A stretch of 64,000 nucleotides of DNA. It comes from Sialis fuliginosa. Taxonomy: Eukaryota; Arthropoda; Insecta; Megaloptera; Sialidae. The stretch covers positions 19,441,001-19,505,000 of the forward strand of contig OY540817.1 of NCBI GenBank assembly GCA_961205875.1, in the 5' to 3' direction. Positions 35,788 to 49,500 of the stretch are shown here, in pieces. How positions within the stretch are numbered: the stretch's first letter is position 1; every line of letters begins with the position of its first letter. The notes under the pieces were generated by a model. It was not told the origin of the DNA. It was given only the letters and a program-made list of their open reading frames with translations, and made no database searches. The position numbers were made by a program, and so were the translations under genes.

Positions 35788-37247
35788 ATTGAGCATTCAG
35801 AAGCACAAAAGACTAAGTTTAACGATATTGAATTGGAAACAAAAAATCATTAATACCATTTAATACCATATTGTCTCTTACAAGGCATAAAAGCGCAAGG
35901 GACATTTTTCTAATTTTACGAGAGGCACAAAAAAAACAGAAGAATATGACCCCAGATGATATGATTTCATTAATTTTCTTAAATAATATGTACTTGATAC
36001 TTTTAACTTAACCATTATAGAGGAATTGAAAAACAATGATTATTTATCAATAAAATGGCGCTTACGATACTTTGCCTTGTAGGAGATGATACAAGAGGAC
36101 TTAGTCATTTTGGCAACTGAGTAACTCAGTTTTGAATTGGGGAATCTCAGAAAGGATATTTTTGGTTTTGGGAAATCTCACTGGTAAATAATGTGACCAA
36201 ATGTTCTGCTTTAAGGGCATACATCTTGTTTTTTTCAAACATTTTATCTCACTGTCCCGACGATCCTTGTCAAGATACTTAAATGTCTGATATTTTATAT
36301 ATTTTTATATTAATGTCTTAAAATAGAAACGCATACTGTCCCCACACTCCTTGGTCTAAATAATTATAGAAAAATAATTTTTGTTTTATAAAAATTTTTT
36401 TAGTTTGCATATATCCTCCCCTGTATTTTCTCTAGTAAAAAAGGTCACCTTAGTAAATAACGTATGTTTTGTAACTTTTAAGAATATGGAGGTACTGAAT
36501 TTTGACTACATAAAATAGTGTGATAATATATTTTTAATATTAATATAATTTTCATTACCATTTCTGCATTTTTATAATTCAATTTAAAATAAAATAATAA
36601 TTCAACTTTTCTTTAATAGTTATTTGTAGTGTTATATTATTGCATTTATAGATATATATATATATATTATTGCATTTATAGATATTATTTAAAACATTTA
36701 TTTATAGTCTTGAGTTGTTTTGTATGAGTTTATTGTTTAATCGTATATCTAAATTAGTTTGGAGTTATGAAAGATACAAATAAAATTATATATATGTATA
36801 TGTATCTGTCTTCATATTTTATTTCTACTGAATTATATTTACTCAATTTAAATATTTTTATTGATTTATGATAATTTTTTATCAGTATGTATATTTTATT
36901 GATTTTTGAAATAAAGTATTTTGAATAAATAATTGTGATTTTCTTTAGGTTTTCTTTAGGTTGCTGAATTTCTAGAAATTTATTAAAACTATAAGGTTTT
37001 TAAATAACATACAAAAAAGTAAACAAATAATAACATATATTTTGTATAAATGATAAACAAAACCAATACAGATGGCAAACCAGATTCAGTACGTATAGAT
37101 TTAACAATCAGGAATTGTCTTAATCAAAAAACAAGATTTAAAAATTTCAAAAATACCAAAAACGAAAAAGCAAACATCTTTACGAAAATTCGCTATTTTA
37201 TATTTGAAACTATCAATTCCCTTAATTAATTCCCACATAAAATCTAA
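35788..37247. other. Gene-free AT-rich spacer between convergent genes
   Basis: Shared 3' flank of the 308-aa gene (+) and SOD1 (-). AT-rich, with a short duplicated tattattgcatttatagata segment near 36636-36683. No supported gene. Confidence 0.45.
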
Positions 37248-37878
37248 TTACATTTTAGCAATTCCAATGACGCCGCAAGCTACACGAGCTCCCGCATTTC
37301 CTGTTGTTTTTGACAACTCATGGCCTCCTTGTCCTAAATCATCTGGATCAGCATGTACTACTAAAGTACGTCCAACAATAGACATTGGTCCCGATAATGT
37401 AATATGAGGATCAGTGATGTCAACTTTTCCTACACCGTCGCTACCAGCATTTATGTTTCCCAAGTCACCTACGTGACGAATTGCAGAATCGGGGCCCCCG
37501 TGTTCCTTGTTGTGTGGATTGAAATGAGCGCCAGCAGAAACACATCCATTAGTTGTGTCTCCAAACTCATGAACGTGGAATCCGTGAAGACCTGCTGCTA
37601 AACCTGAGACATTTCCAGAAACTTTTACAGGTCCGTCTCCGTTCTAGAAAATAAAAATAAACTCATGTTTATTACACTTGACCTTCAAAACTTACTACAT
37701 ATATTATGGATTTACAGTCTTATAACAGGAAGTACAAAACCGCAATTATGGTTTTATGATTGATTTATGTGTTTTATACATAATAATCAAGTTTAACTCG
37801 TAAATTTACCTGTTCGAACCAAATAGTTCCGTTTACATTATCTCCTTTTACTACACACACAGCTTTATTTGCCGGCAT
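37248..37878 (-). CDS. SOD1: Cu/Zn superoxide dismutase, cytosolic (154 aa)
   Basis: Two exons: 37810-37878 (23 codons) and 37248-37643, phase 0. All metal and catalytic residues are present in order: the F-H-V-H-E-F-G-D copper ligands; H in [18 protein letters not shown]; the copper ligand in G-G-H-E; the disulphide cysteines in N-G-C-V and V-A-C-G-V-I-G; and the active-site Arg in G-A-R. The enzyme dismutates superoxide to hydrogen peroxide and oxygen. Length (153-154 aa) and the absence of a signal peptide fit the cytosolic form rather than an extracellular one. It sits head to head with a dynein light chain gene. Confidence 0.96.
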
Positions 37879-38452
37879 TTTAAAAATGGAATAGAAGTAT
37901 AGTTTACTATTATACGAGTGACAATGCACAAATGAATGTTTCAGTAATCTCAAGGATACTTGTATAAACTTGAATCAATGAATGTTAATTACATAAAAAT
38001 TAAATTATTATTTCTAGAAAACTTCTATCACAAGGGCACGAGGGGGGCTTCTGATAAAGGGAATAATTCCACATGAATAATTGTTGCATGTGTTGAATAG
38101 TTACGATTAATCTGACCAATCAGAAGAAATTCTTCATTTGAAATGTCGTTTCTGTCGTTTACTTTTCTTTCTTTTTAAAGAATAAAATCAAAAAGTATAT
38201 ATCAGGATGTTACTTTTTCTGACTAATTACTATTTTTAGTCATCTGCACGTCTGCATGAAGCTATGAATAGGATTATAATATTGTAATAGTTAATATAAA
38301 AAGTTTTGTGTTTACAAGATAATTGAGAACCTCTGATTTACGTCATTCTATAAACTACTAATTTCTGACCTGTGTTTCAGATCATATCACTGTCAAAAAA
38401 TATTTTTTTAATGTATTACTAATAAAATAGTTTATATTTATAAATTAGAAAT
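37879..38452. promoter_or_regulatory. Intergenic region between divergent SOD1 and dynein light chain genes
   Basis: 574 bp between start codons, AT-rich with no recognisable core motifs. It must hold the promoters of both genes unless one uses a distant 5' exon. Confidence 0.45.
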
Positions 38453-38955
38453 ATGGATGACCATCCAGACGAGGTAATACTATTATATTATTAACAATAA
38501 ATATTTATAATTTACGTATAAAAGTGTACTTTTACTGATATATTGACATTTGTCTTTAGTGCCAATTTGTTGTTGACAATGTCAGCACAATTATTAAAGA
38601 ATCTATTGAAAATGTAATTGGAGGAAATAGTTATCATCAAACAAAAGTAAATTCATGGACGACTAGTGTAGTCGAAGCTTGCTTGTATGCCTTATCAAGA
38701 CAGGGAAAGCCTTTTAAATATATAGGTAAGTATTTTAAAAATGTTATAAATATACACCATTAAAACCATAAATCAATATTTGTTAACCCTATATTTACTT
38801 TTATAGTAACTTGCACAATAATGCAAAAAACAGGAGCAGGTCTTCACACGGCTAGTTCATGTTATTGGGATAACACGACGGATGGAAGCTGTACTGTACG
38901 TTGGGAAAACAAAACAATGTACTGTATTGTTTCTGTATTTGGACTGGGCATATGA
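38453..38955 (+). CDS. DYNLT1: Dynein light chain, Tctex type (111 aa)
   Basis: Three exons: 38453-38473 (7 codons), 38560-38725, 38807-38955, frame kept. Signature stretches are F-V-V-D-N-V near the start, [41 protein letters not shown] and a C-terminal [11 protein letters not shown]. Tctex1 light chains dimerise, bind the dynein intermediate chain and help attach cargo to cytoplasmic dynein. Length matches the family (~113 aa). Closest known fly counterpart is Dlc90F. Confidence 0.94.
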
Positions 38956-41900
38956 ATATCAAATGAAATAGACGTTAATTTATATTTTTATATTTTGCAT
39001 CTCATTTAAATAGATATTAAATAGCTTAGAGAGAGCTAAAAAATACGTACCAAATATTAGCTCTTAACGTTTTAGCATTAATTGTTTATATCAAAGATTC
39101 AAATGTCTTATGGCCATAGTTAAAACGTTTTTAAAAAGACAATTATATCGTAATGTTCATTGCTTGATGCATCATTGAAATGTTCTTAATTTATATTGTA
39201 AATCAGTGTATTTTTATGTTATAATATATATACAGTTAACAAATAAATTATATTTATTATAGTTCCTTATATTTTCCAGTTCATCTTAGAAAACTATATA
39301 ATAATTAAAAAAGTACTTACTTTTCAATATAATGAATAATTAACACTACACATTTTGAAAATGAATAATTAAAACAATTTACTTTGATTTAAATACATTT
39401 ATATAGACACCTCTACATATTTAAAAGTGGCACATTATGGCTATTAGGGGGTCTAGGAAGAAAATAATTTTCAGCCCCATTTAGAACAAAAAAAAAAGAA
39501 CATTATCTATAGGGATTTCGTTATATAAAAAAAAAACTATTCACTTCCCCCCCTTCTTAGTTCAGGGTCTTAGAAAATTGCCTAGGACTCTGAGGTAAAG
39601 TTTGTGCAGTGTCCTATACATAACAATTTTACATAGTTCACGGAGAAGCTATAAACATGATTAATTTGTAAACTTCAATGATCAATTTTAATGATTGTTA
39701 ATGTTTACACGATTCATTTCACTTAAGATAATTCATCCTGATTGATCAACCAAATTAAAAAAATTAAACATTTCAGTAATAAAAAAAACGTTAATAAAAT
39801 CGTGTAAAACAACAATTTTATTTAATAAAAAAGTATAAGTAATGATAAATCATTTTTATTATTAATCCTAACTTAAATTTATTCTGAACATTAGGGAAAG
39901 TTTCAAATATTTGTTTTTACATGAAATATTTGAATAATGATTTATTTCTAGTATATTTTTTCATGGAACTACAAAATATTTATAATTTCATATTTTTTTA
40001 CATTTTTAAGTATAATAAGTATCTAGCTGTTACACAAAACAACCTAAAACTAAATATGAATAATAAAATAATTTTCTAATCCGTGTTACGCAATCAAATG
40101 TTGAAGCTCATACAAACATTTTTAACTATATTTATCAATATTATATTTATTATGTTTATATTCAAAGATTATGTATCTTTATTTAAATATATATATTTAC
40201 ACAATGAAAATTATTAAATTAGGTTTAATATTTACAAGTACACTTTAATGTAACAATTACTGAAAACAATTGAAATGTGGAATTTGAAAATTACTCTGTT
40301 TCAAACACATAATCTTTGACGAGACATTACTTTATTGTTAGAAAAATATCAATAGTGAATAATAATTATTGACTGTTTACATATAAAAATTATATGCAAT
40401 AAATAATTCTTTTATTTTTAACAAACACAGTAGGTAATTGTGATGTTTTTAAAATTACGATATTGATGGGCATTATTATATTGTTGTTATTTCAAGTTAC
40501 CGAAAGTAATGTTAGTGATGAAAATTATATTTTCATTTAATTATTTCACATGTATTAATACTCGATATTATAAACAAATTATATGCCATTGATTCAGAAC
40601 TAAAAACCAAAAACACAACTGTTGGCATCTTTTTTTATAATATCAGACATAAATGTTTAAATGCCAATTTCAAATATATGCAATTGCATTTTAAATTAAA
40701 ATAAATGACACGCTAGTTATAAAAATACCTCCTTAAAAGATAATTTAATTTTGTAGTCAAGTTCTGATTATACATCTTATAAAATTTAATATAATGGGAT
40801 GGGAGGCAATGTGGAAATATGATCCTTCTGGATTTAAACTTTACCAATAATTTTATTGATATCTATTGCACTAACTCTTAATTTAAAATCGATATCAATT
40901 TATTAATAAATGAAAATTCCACTTTCCCTCTACCCCCCGGGGGAAATGTACTTGGTGTTTCACGTTTCATTGAATTTTAAGAAGATATTTTCCTGCTAAA
41001 AATTTTAACGTATATTTCACATAAAATGATGAAGAAACTGAAACAGAAAATAGTTAATTAACCTAGAAGAAGAATAACATAATAAATTATAACCAGAAAT
41101 CAATCATATTGTAACACAATATTGTCGTAAAAAAAATTAAAAGCATTCTATAAGTTGAGCTAATTTGATGTAAATTTTCTAAACCAATGTTTCATCACGT
41201 ATATTCTCAACAAAATCAATTATTCACTTTAACACAAAAAAAAACATTGATCAAGAAGATGCTAATTATATCCAGAAACCGAGAACTATTGAAATTACAA
41301 ATTAAAAATTGGCATCAAACATTTATAACAACCCAACAGTGACTTGTGGTCAGGTTTAGATCAGACACGTTAGATATAGTAGAAAACTGTTTATCAACAT
41401 GTCAAACCTACGCTAGAAAAAAAAAATACAAATTTTCATCACGGAGTAAGAGTTTTTTTGAATCGCGAATATTCGACACGATAAATAAAAGAGAAGACAG
41501 TACCTTGCATCGGTCTCTCTATTTGAGAGCCGACGCGAGTGCCGACTGACTCCATGGGGCTGGCGTGAACACAGACGACCTTACCTTTCGACGCTCAGGT
41601 GTTCCGACACAGACCTGCCTTTCTACTTCATTCTCATTAAATTATGTACAAAACAACCTCACGATCAAATAAAATATTTAAATTATATATAGAACAATAA
41701 ACAGTTTTACGATTAAATTAAATATTGACATGAATACAGTAACTTATCTTTTCATCATTCCAATTGCAATTTACTTGTACGGCTTTAATAAATAAATAAA
41801 AACAATTTTGATCAAGGTGGAAATTATTTGCTTTTATTCCAAAACTTATGGTTAGTTGTTTTTATAATTTACGAAGTTAAAATTCCAAACAGAAAGCATA

Positions 41901-43514
41901 TTTTATTTTATATCGTGAGATTTTAAAATGAATTTCAATAAAAATCACTTAATTATTTCTTACGATCAACAGAACTATTAACTTTTAAGATCTGTGGACA
42001 CCCTGTACATATATAATACAAATCAAAAAATTTCTCATCAAAACTAGAAAGAATTTCGTATATTCAGGTCCACAAATAACCATAACGTCTGTTATAAAAT
42101 TCAATATTTTTTATTAAACAAAACGTTGACTTAAAAAAACGTGTATTATATATACATACGTAAAAATTATTATAAACCTGAGTCGATATATATATATAAA
42201 ATAATAAATATTTCGTTTACAGTGCTGGTCCTTAAGGGCCTATCTGTGTTCACAGTATCTCACAGCCGCAGTTTCAATCTTAAATTAAACTATTTAAACG
42301 TATAAAACAATCAAATATTTAACAGGTTCACTACAAACTTATTTTTTCATCAACAGCTTTTTCTCGTTAAAAATTACATTTATAATAATATAAATAATTG
42401 TGTTTTTTTATTTTCACTTTTTTGGTTCCATTTAATTGTCCTAAAATTTCAGACTCGTAAATCAAACCAAGTTTTTTCCCCATTTGAAAATTACTTTTTT
42501 ACTTACGCATGGATAGCTCATTGAAATAATTTTTATATTTTTATTTTTCAGAGCAATATTTTGTAGAGAATTAATTAAGTGCTCACTTCATAAATCCAGT
42601 AATTTTTAAGATATGTTTGTTTAAAAATTATCATAAAATTTGAATTTTACTTTTAATGAAAATGTTTAAACGAACATATCTTTAAAAAATACTCGATCTA
42701 TGAATTGAGCACTTGGTATATTTTTTTTTTTAGGAAATTTAATTCTCTATAATATGCTGCTGTGAGAAATTAAAATAAATAAATTTTTAACAAGCTATTC
42801 ACGCATAAGTAAAAAAGTAATTTTTCCCATGGGAAAAACTTGGTTTGCGCCATCACAGATTTGATCTATGAGTCTGAAATTTTAAGACAATGAACTTTTG
42901 ATCCAAAGCTAACACATGAAAAAATAAAAATTAAAAAAACACGTTCGTTTTTTAATAATAAATAGTTATAGAAAACCTGTTAAATTCAAGCCTGTCAAAA
43001 TCAAGAAACTTCATCTTGTGATTTTGTAATCAATCACTTTTAAATTAATATACATGATTGCGTTTAGGTAACACGGGTAAATATATATATACGGAAATAA
43101 TATATACTTTAAGTTACTATAAATAAAATCAATATCAAAAAGATATATTTTGTTCTTTTGTTCAAACTACCAAAAATCCATTCAATAAAAATTTTGTTTG
43201 AATGTAATTATTGATAGAGCTCAAATAATTCTGAATAATAAATCTAAAATAATATAAATATTACACCACTATACACTATACATTTTTTTCTAAAAAAAAA
43301 GGAAAAAATATAAATAATTTTTTATATAATTCACACTAGAAAATAAAAATGAAATTTCATTATTTCTCTAAAACTGATAACATTCTTAAAAAGAGAAAAC
43401 TATTTTTTTTTTTAGATGTTGACAGGCCTGGGAAAACCCAATTATATTGTAAAAAAGTGTCATGGGCAAAAAAAAAAAAATATATATTCAAACTAAACCA
43501 CAATTTTACAACCA
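38956..43514. other. Gene-free AT-rich region between convergent genes
   Basis: 4.5 kb of very AT-rich DNA, the largest stretch without a gene among the conserved genes. It begins with the dynein light chain 3' flank and ends at the SCAF 3' end. The two structured parts are a GC-richer patch at 41500-41640 and a foldback at 42305-42990; otherwise I see nothing. Confidence 0.45.
42305..42990. repeat. Large imperfect inverted repeat (foldback element)
   Basis: Arms mirror about a centre near 42640. Left: aacaggttca, ttcagactcgtaaatcaaacc, tacttttttacttacgcat, gtgctcacttcataaatcc. Right: matching complements gatctatgaattgagcac, acgcataagtaaaaaagta, gatctatgagtctgaaattt, aacctgttaaa. No coding capacity; boundaries approximate. 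Confidence 0.7.
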
Positions 43515-46500
43515 TCACGGTTGTTCTTCGTTAGATTGTGATAATTCATCTCGGAGAGGCGTGACACTCCCACTCGCCTCCCCGACGCTAGCTTCATCTT
43601 TTATCTCACTCTTAAATATACCACCTGAACTTTCACTTACTACATTATCAAATTCGTTTTTTATTTCACCTTCAGTTTTTTTAACCAAACTTTCCGTATT
43701 TTCGGTAACTATATTATTTTCCTTCACGTCATCATTCACGTCGGTTTTAACTTTATCGTTTTCATTTTTTACTTGCTCTGATGTTGATTCAGCTTTCATA
43801 CTGTTTTCTTCAGATTCTTGCGACTGGGAACCGTCGTCCAGAATTCCAGCATTACTCCACCGAGACTTTTTGTTGTTTTCTCTAGCTCGAAAATCAACAG
43901 GAGGTGGCGGTCTTCGGATTGACTCGTCTCTTGGACCTCTGGGTCGAGGGGGCCCTGCGAAGAAGGCATCTGGTGGGCCTTCAGGTCCACCAAAACGTGG
44001 TGGGAAATGAGGTGGTCGTCCTAAAGGCTCTTTCCAAGGACCTAAAATATTTGATTTTTTGCATCAAGTAAAATAAACAATACCAGAACCACAAGAGAAA
44101 ATTTGTGAATTGATGAAATCTGTACGAACATGTACCTTGAAATTTCATAAGTGCTATAGAGTACATATCAACACGCTATCACTCAAAACAGCTAAGCAGT
44201 AAAAAAATTAGTTGCACAAATAAAAAAAATGAATATGCAGATAATTTGGCCCATACTCTGGCCTAAACTATAAGACAGTGGTAAAACAAAGGGGGTCCCA
44301 TGACCACATATGTTTATGAAACGCTGCTATAAGAGACATTAGTATAAACGTTTTGTAGAGTTCAATTAGTTTTATAAAAAGGTCCTAGAGACCATATATT
44401 TAATTTTAATATTTAAATCAGTGTATATATTTTAAGCCCTTAAGTTTTTTTTTTGTATATTCTGGTATAACTCTAGTTAATAGATATCAACACACAAGGC
44501 AACAATCAAAGTCAGTTATTTACCTGGCCTGTTGGGAGGCCGTGGCCCCATCATCGGAGCTCTCAGATGGAACCTCTGCTGTGGCGGTGGTGGTCCACGC
44601 ATCATTGGCCCTGGAATACCCCTCAGACCAAACTCCCTGACCGGGGGACCTCTGTAGTAATCGTTAGGGTGTCCACCAAACCCGCCTCGAAAATCATAGT
44701 CGTATCGATCCATTCTGTCATGTGGGGGCGGCCTTACTGCATTCAGGGGCCCGTCCATAGGCGGGTGGAACTCTTCCATGCCCAGCATTTCTCTGGTTGT
44801 GTTAGAAAATAAGTTATCTATTACATTCAGAACGTATTCTGTATTCTGTACTACATAATGTTCTACAGTAGATCGCAAATATCTGTGAGCAAAATTTAAA
44901 TAGAGTGAAAAAAATCAAACATAAATAAAAAACTCTGGGAATCAAATACTTTAGTTAAATAATAACACAAACCTTCTCTCCATTTCTAAATCCATATCCA
45001 TTTCTGGAGACATCTGATGTCTATGCGAGTCAACCAAATCCGGCATCTGAACTGGAGGCAAATCAAATAATGATGGGGGCCCAGGTCGGGGCCTAGCCCC
45101 AAACCCAGGAGGCCCACGTGCATCGTGTATCATTTCTCTATCGCCTATCAGAGGTGGACCTCTCCTCACATCCATCGGTCCTCCTCGCATATCCGGAGGC
45201 ACTCTCATGTCAGGCTGACCTCCTCGCATGTCCGGAGGGGGTCCTCCTCGCATATCTGGAGGGGGTCCTCCTCGCATGTCTGGAGGGGGTCCTCCCCGCA
45301 TATCTGGAGGAGGTCCTCCCCTCAAATCGGAAGGTGGAGCGCCCCTCGTGTCCATCGGTCCCCTTATTTCAGGAGGAGGACCTCTTGTGTTTGGAGGGCC
45401 GCTTCTCATATCAGGCCCGCACAAATCAGGTGGAGGCCCCCTGTGATCAACATCTCTGTGTTCAGGAGCGTGACCCCGGTTTTCGTTGCCTGGCTGGTTT
45501 CTGTTTCGTACGTCGGGACCCCTGGAATCTTGACTTCTGTTATCTGAACTTCTACTGTCTGAGAATCGACGGTCTCTCATGTCGCGACTGTTTAGTCCAT
45601 TGTTCTTGTCTGTTTAATTAATACATTTTATTTAAATTAATAAATAGAAATAGTAATAATAAAAATACTGTTACACTGACCTCTATCATCACGTCTGCCT
45701 GTATAAGAACTTTCATTTGCAATTTCTTGCAGCCTTTCTGTTAGGGATTTCTCCCTGTTTGGCTGTGGACGCCCCTTGTCTCTATCTGAACCACCACCCC
45801 ATCGACTACCACGACCCATATCTCGCTCCCTTCCTCCATCACGATCTCTTCCATCTCTGTCACGGTTATCTTTATCTCTGAAAATAATATTCTATATTGA
45901 ACTTTGTCGTGTTGTCAAATTTTAAATTTTATAGTTACAAGTACTCAGTGAAAATATTTGAAAAAGTACCAAATATTGTTAAAATCAAATATTTAATTCA
46001 AAAACTATTTTTCAAATATTTTATTTGAAGTGTTGTCTAACTCTGTGTACATATACGTGTAAGAAAGATATTTTTACCTGTCTCTATCTCTGTCACGATC
46101 TCTAGACACAAATCTGCTATCGCGATGGCGCCTGCGGTCACGATCATCTTTATCTCTGTCGTCTCTTCTGCGGCGATCATTCATATCTTGTGGTCTGTCA
46201 CCAGAAGGATTTGGGAATGAGCCACCTATAAGAAAATACAAAATAAATTAAATAAAAAAGACAAAAATTTACAATTAATTTTTTATAATTTATTAAACAT
46301 TTAATTTTTGTAGTTTGTATTAATTGTGAGAATAAATCCTTTAATATTTGTAGCTTTAAAAACAAAATAAATGTATATTATACCTCCTCCAATCGCAGCT
46401 AAAAGTTGATCACTCAAAGGCAACTCATGCTGTGACTGAGGCGTTGCTCCAGTCCTATCTGGCGCCTCATCCGTGTCAATATCCATATCGATATCACCTG

Positions 46501-49500
46501 GCACTCGCGGCGGCACGTTGGATATCGCCTGGTCCGGCGCGCCGTGCGAGTCCATGTGAGCCACAGGTGGGGGAGGCACCATATGGTGATGCGGAGGTGC
46601 CAGCAGGTGCGGGGGCGGTACAAACCCGAGCATACCCGGCGGAGGCACTGCTAGAGGAGGGTGCGGCAGCATGCCCGGCGGCAGGAACGGAGGAACCAGC
46701 AGCGGGATGCCCACGCCTGACGGACGGGCAGGCTCGCCGCCTGCTCCAGAAGCGCTTGATGTAGGAGGGGGGACTGCTAGTGTGTCAGGCAGTGTGACAA
46801 AACTATAAACGAGAAAATTAAATATTAGTTGCATTTATTTCTCGTATTTAACAAGTAAGAATCTTACCCAGGAGGAGCTTGTGAGGGATCTGCTGGTAGA
46901 GGGAGTAACCCAGGAGGTCCGAGTACTTGCACATCCATCTCCTTCTGTCTTGACTGCTTGTCCTCGCGCTGTTTATCAACCAGCTCGCGCATCCACTGAG
47001 GCATTGTATCATCATCGATCATACCACCCTCCTCCAGTTGCTCCAAGTCAGTTGATGGACGCAGACGAGACCAAGGAATGTATGACACTCCCAGCTCCAC
47101 TTCCCAGTAATCTTTCCACTCTTTACCTTTGACACCTTTCCCAGGAGCCCAAGCTAACTGTATAATAAAATAAAAACACGTTTAGTTTCTTCTGTATGAA
47201 ATTATAACAATTACAAGAATGCAAAACTAACTGTTATCGCCTTTCCCTGCATCTTATGATTCTTTAGCTTAGACAAACATCGGGACGCATCTTGTCTTCT
47301 GTTCATCACTACAAATGCACATCCTCGTGGTGGAATCAAATCAATGCTGACAATATCACCAAACTCTCCAAAAGTATCTGAAAGCTCTTCTGCATGAACC
47401 AGTTTAGAAAGATGTCCGACCCATAGAGTTGTAGTGCACACTGGAAAAAGTATAAGTCAAATATTCATTAATTCAGAGACTCATTTAATCCAAAAATACT
47501 ACATTAAGTTTTGAAGAAATATTTTTACTGTAACAAATTGATTTTATAAGTTTTCTTTTACAAAAAGTATCTTTTTTAAATCATAAGTAAATAAATGAAT
47601 AAAATTAAAATTTGGGGGCATATTAACCACATGCATACTTTTTATAATAGTTTAACAAAAAATTTAATTAAAATCAATGACATAAGTTCCTTTGCTAGTT
47701 TTTTTTTTCTATACTTTTACTGCCCTTTTCTAGATGACTTACTAAATATGTAGTTCTAAACACTTACCGCTAAGATGATCCTTCTTGATTGGTGGCAACC
47801 CTCTTTTCCTCCTCTCACGATCCTTCTCTCTATCTTTATCCTTATCCCTGTCCCTCGGCGATCTATTCCGATGTCGTGACCTCGACCGGGACCTTGTCCT
47901 GGATCTCCTTCCTCGTGATCTTCTCCTCGACCTTGATCTATCGCGTGACCTTGACCTGGATCTTCCCCTCCGTCCTCTCCTGCCCCTACCGACAGGACTC
48001 TGGCTATGCCTCGTTGCTGGACTTTGAGAATCGTTTGGATCAAGGTTGATCACCTCGAAATCAGAACTGTCCCGACGCTGGGCATTGGAACCGTCGTCCA
48101 ATCCTGACTGGTGGGCGAGTAGCTGCGGGACGACCTGACCTCCGCGGGAAAGGGGCGTCGAGTACACTGGCTCCTGCTGCTGTTGGTACGCGAGCACCTG
48201 TGCGGGCTGCTGCGATGAAGGAGGTTTTAGTTCACATTCGGCCGCAAACGGCAAGTTCTGCATAAAAGTTTTAGTTCTGAATACATTCAAACAAGCATCA
48301 CATCTACTGTGGCCAACTGAAAAGTAATGTCTATGCTTCAGGAATTTTAGATTTTGTGGAGATATTTTAATGAACCACTGACAAGATATTTTTAGGGTTC
48401 TGTAGAAAACTAGGAACCCTTATAGTTTTGCTCTGTCCGTCCGTATGTCTATATAAATTTTATACCGATTTAGATAAAATTTGGTATACAAAAGAAGACT
48501 GATAACTCAAAAACAGAAATGATATAATTTTTAAAAAAATAATGTTTTTTCGACTTCCTTTCTATAGACTGAAAAGTATATTTAAAAAAATTCACTTAAT
48601 CCATTAAGAATACGGCAAAAACATTACTCTTCCGCAAACCCTAGAGTACACTCTAAGTAGCAATTCATAAAACAAAATAAAAAATAAATAAAAATCATCT
48701 ACCGCTATCGTTTAAAAAACAAACATCAAGCAGAGTAAATGAACAACAAACAAATAACTACACCATCTAAAAGCTGTAACGTTAAATCAGATTAATATGT
48801 ATTTCACAGGCACCTGAAGCTGAAATAACAATAATTATTATTTATACACAAACAAATCCCCAGAAACATAAAAATTTACTAAACCCAATCCATAAATAAA
48901 TTCAACTTCAGGTCCCAAGTATTTCATACTGAAAGAATTTCCACTTACAGGTACAGTCTGCGCTAGATGTCTGTCGAACTCATCTTCCTGTCGTTCCAAT
49001 TCCCTGAGCCGCTTCAGTTTATCGTGTTGCTCCAGTGCTTGCTGGTGCTGGGCCAAAGCTTGCGCTGTCAGAGGCTGCGTCACAATAGGAGCCGTCTGGA
49101 GAGCCTGCAGGGTTTGTAGCTGTCGCAGGACTTCAGGATTTGCTAGAATACTATTACAAAAAAAATCGTAATAAAATCTGTTAAATCATTTATTTTACAT
49201 TTGACTAACTTTTTGATAGACTCCAAGCCAGTAATAGCAGCTTGGTTTTGCAAAGATGTCTGCATAGAAGATGCCGAAGCCATCTGAGACTGCCCACGGT
49301 TTGGTGATAAGTTCCTTTCAGCATTCATCATAACTCTGTCTCCATTCTCGTCATCGTCACTGCCGTAATCGAAATCCAACAACTGTAATAGAGGCATGCG
49401 GTTAGTATTAACAGATAACATGTGGATTGTTCACACCAAAGATGTAGACTTTATTGCAAATTTTCATCTGAAAAATAATCTTGAATTTCAAAGTTTTCAG

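Noticed and set aside
45118-45621. Long plus-strand open frames opposite SCAF exon 13
   Set aside because: They are antisense shadows of the repetitive Pro/Arg/Gly coding sequence; the minus strand has consistent splicing and family homology.
46432-46764. Plus-strand open frame of 110 codons
   Set aside because: Antisense shadow of the GC-rich SCAF exon; no splice or family support.
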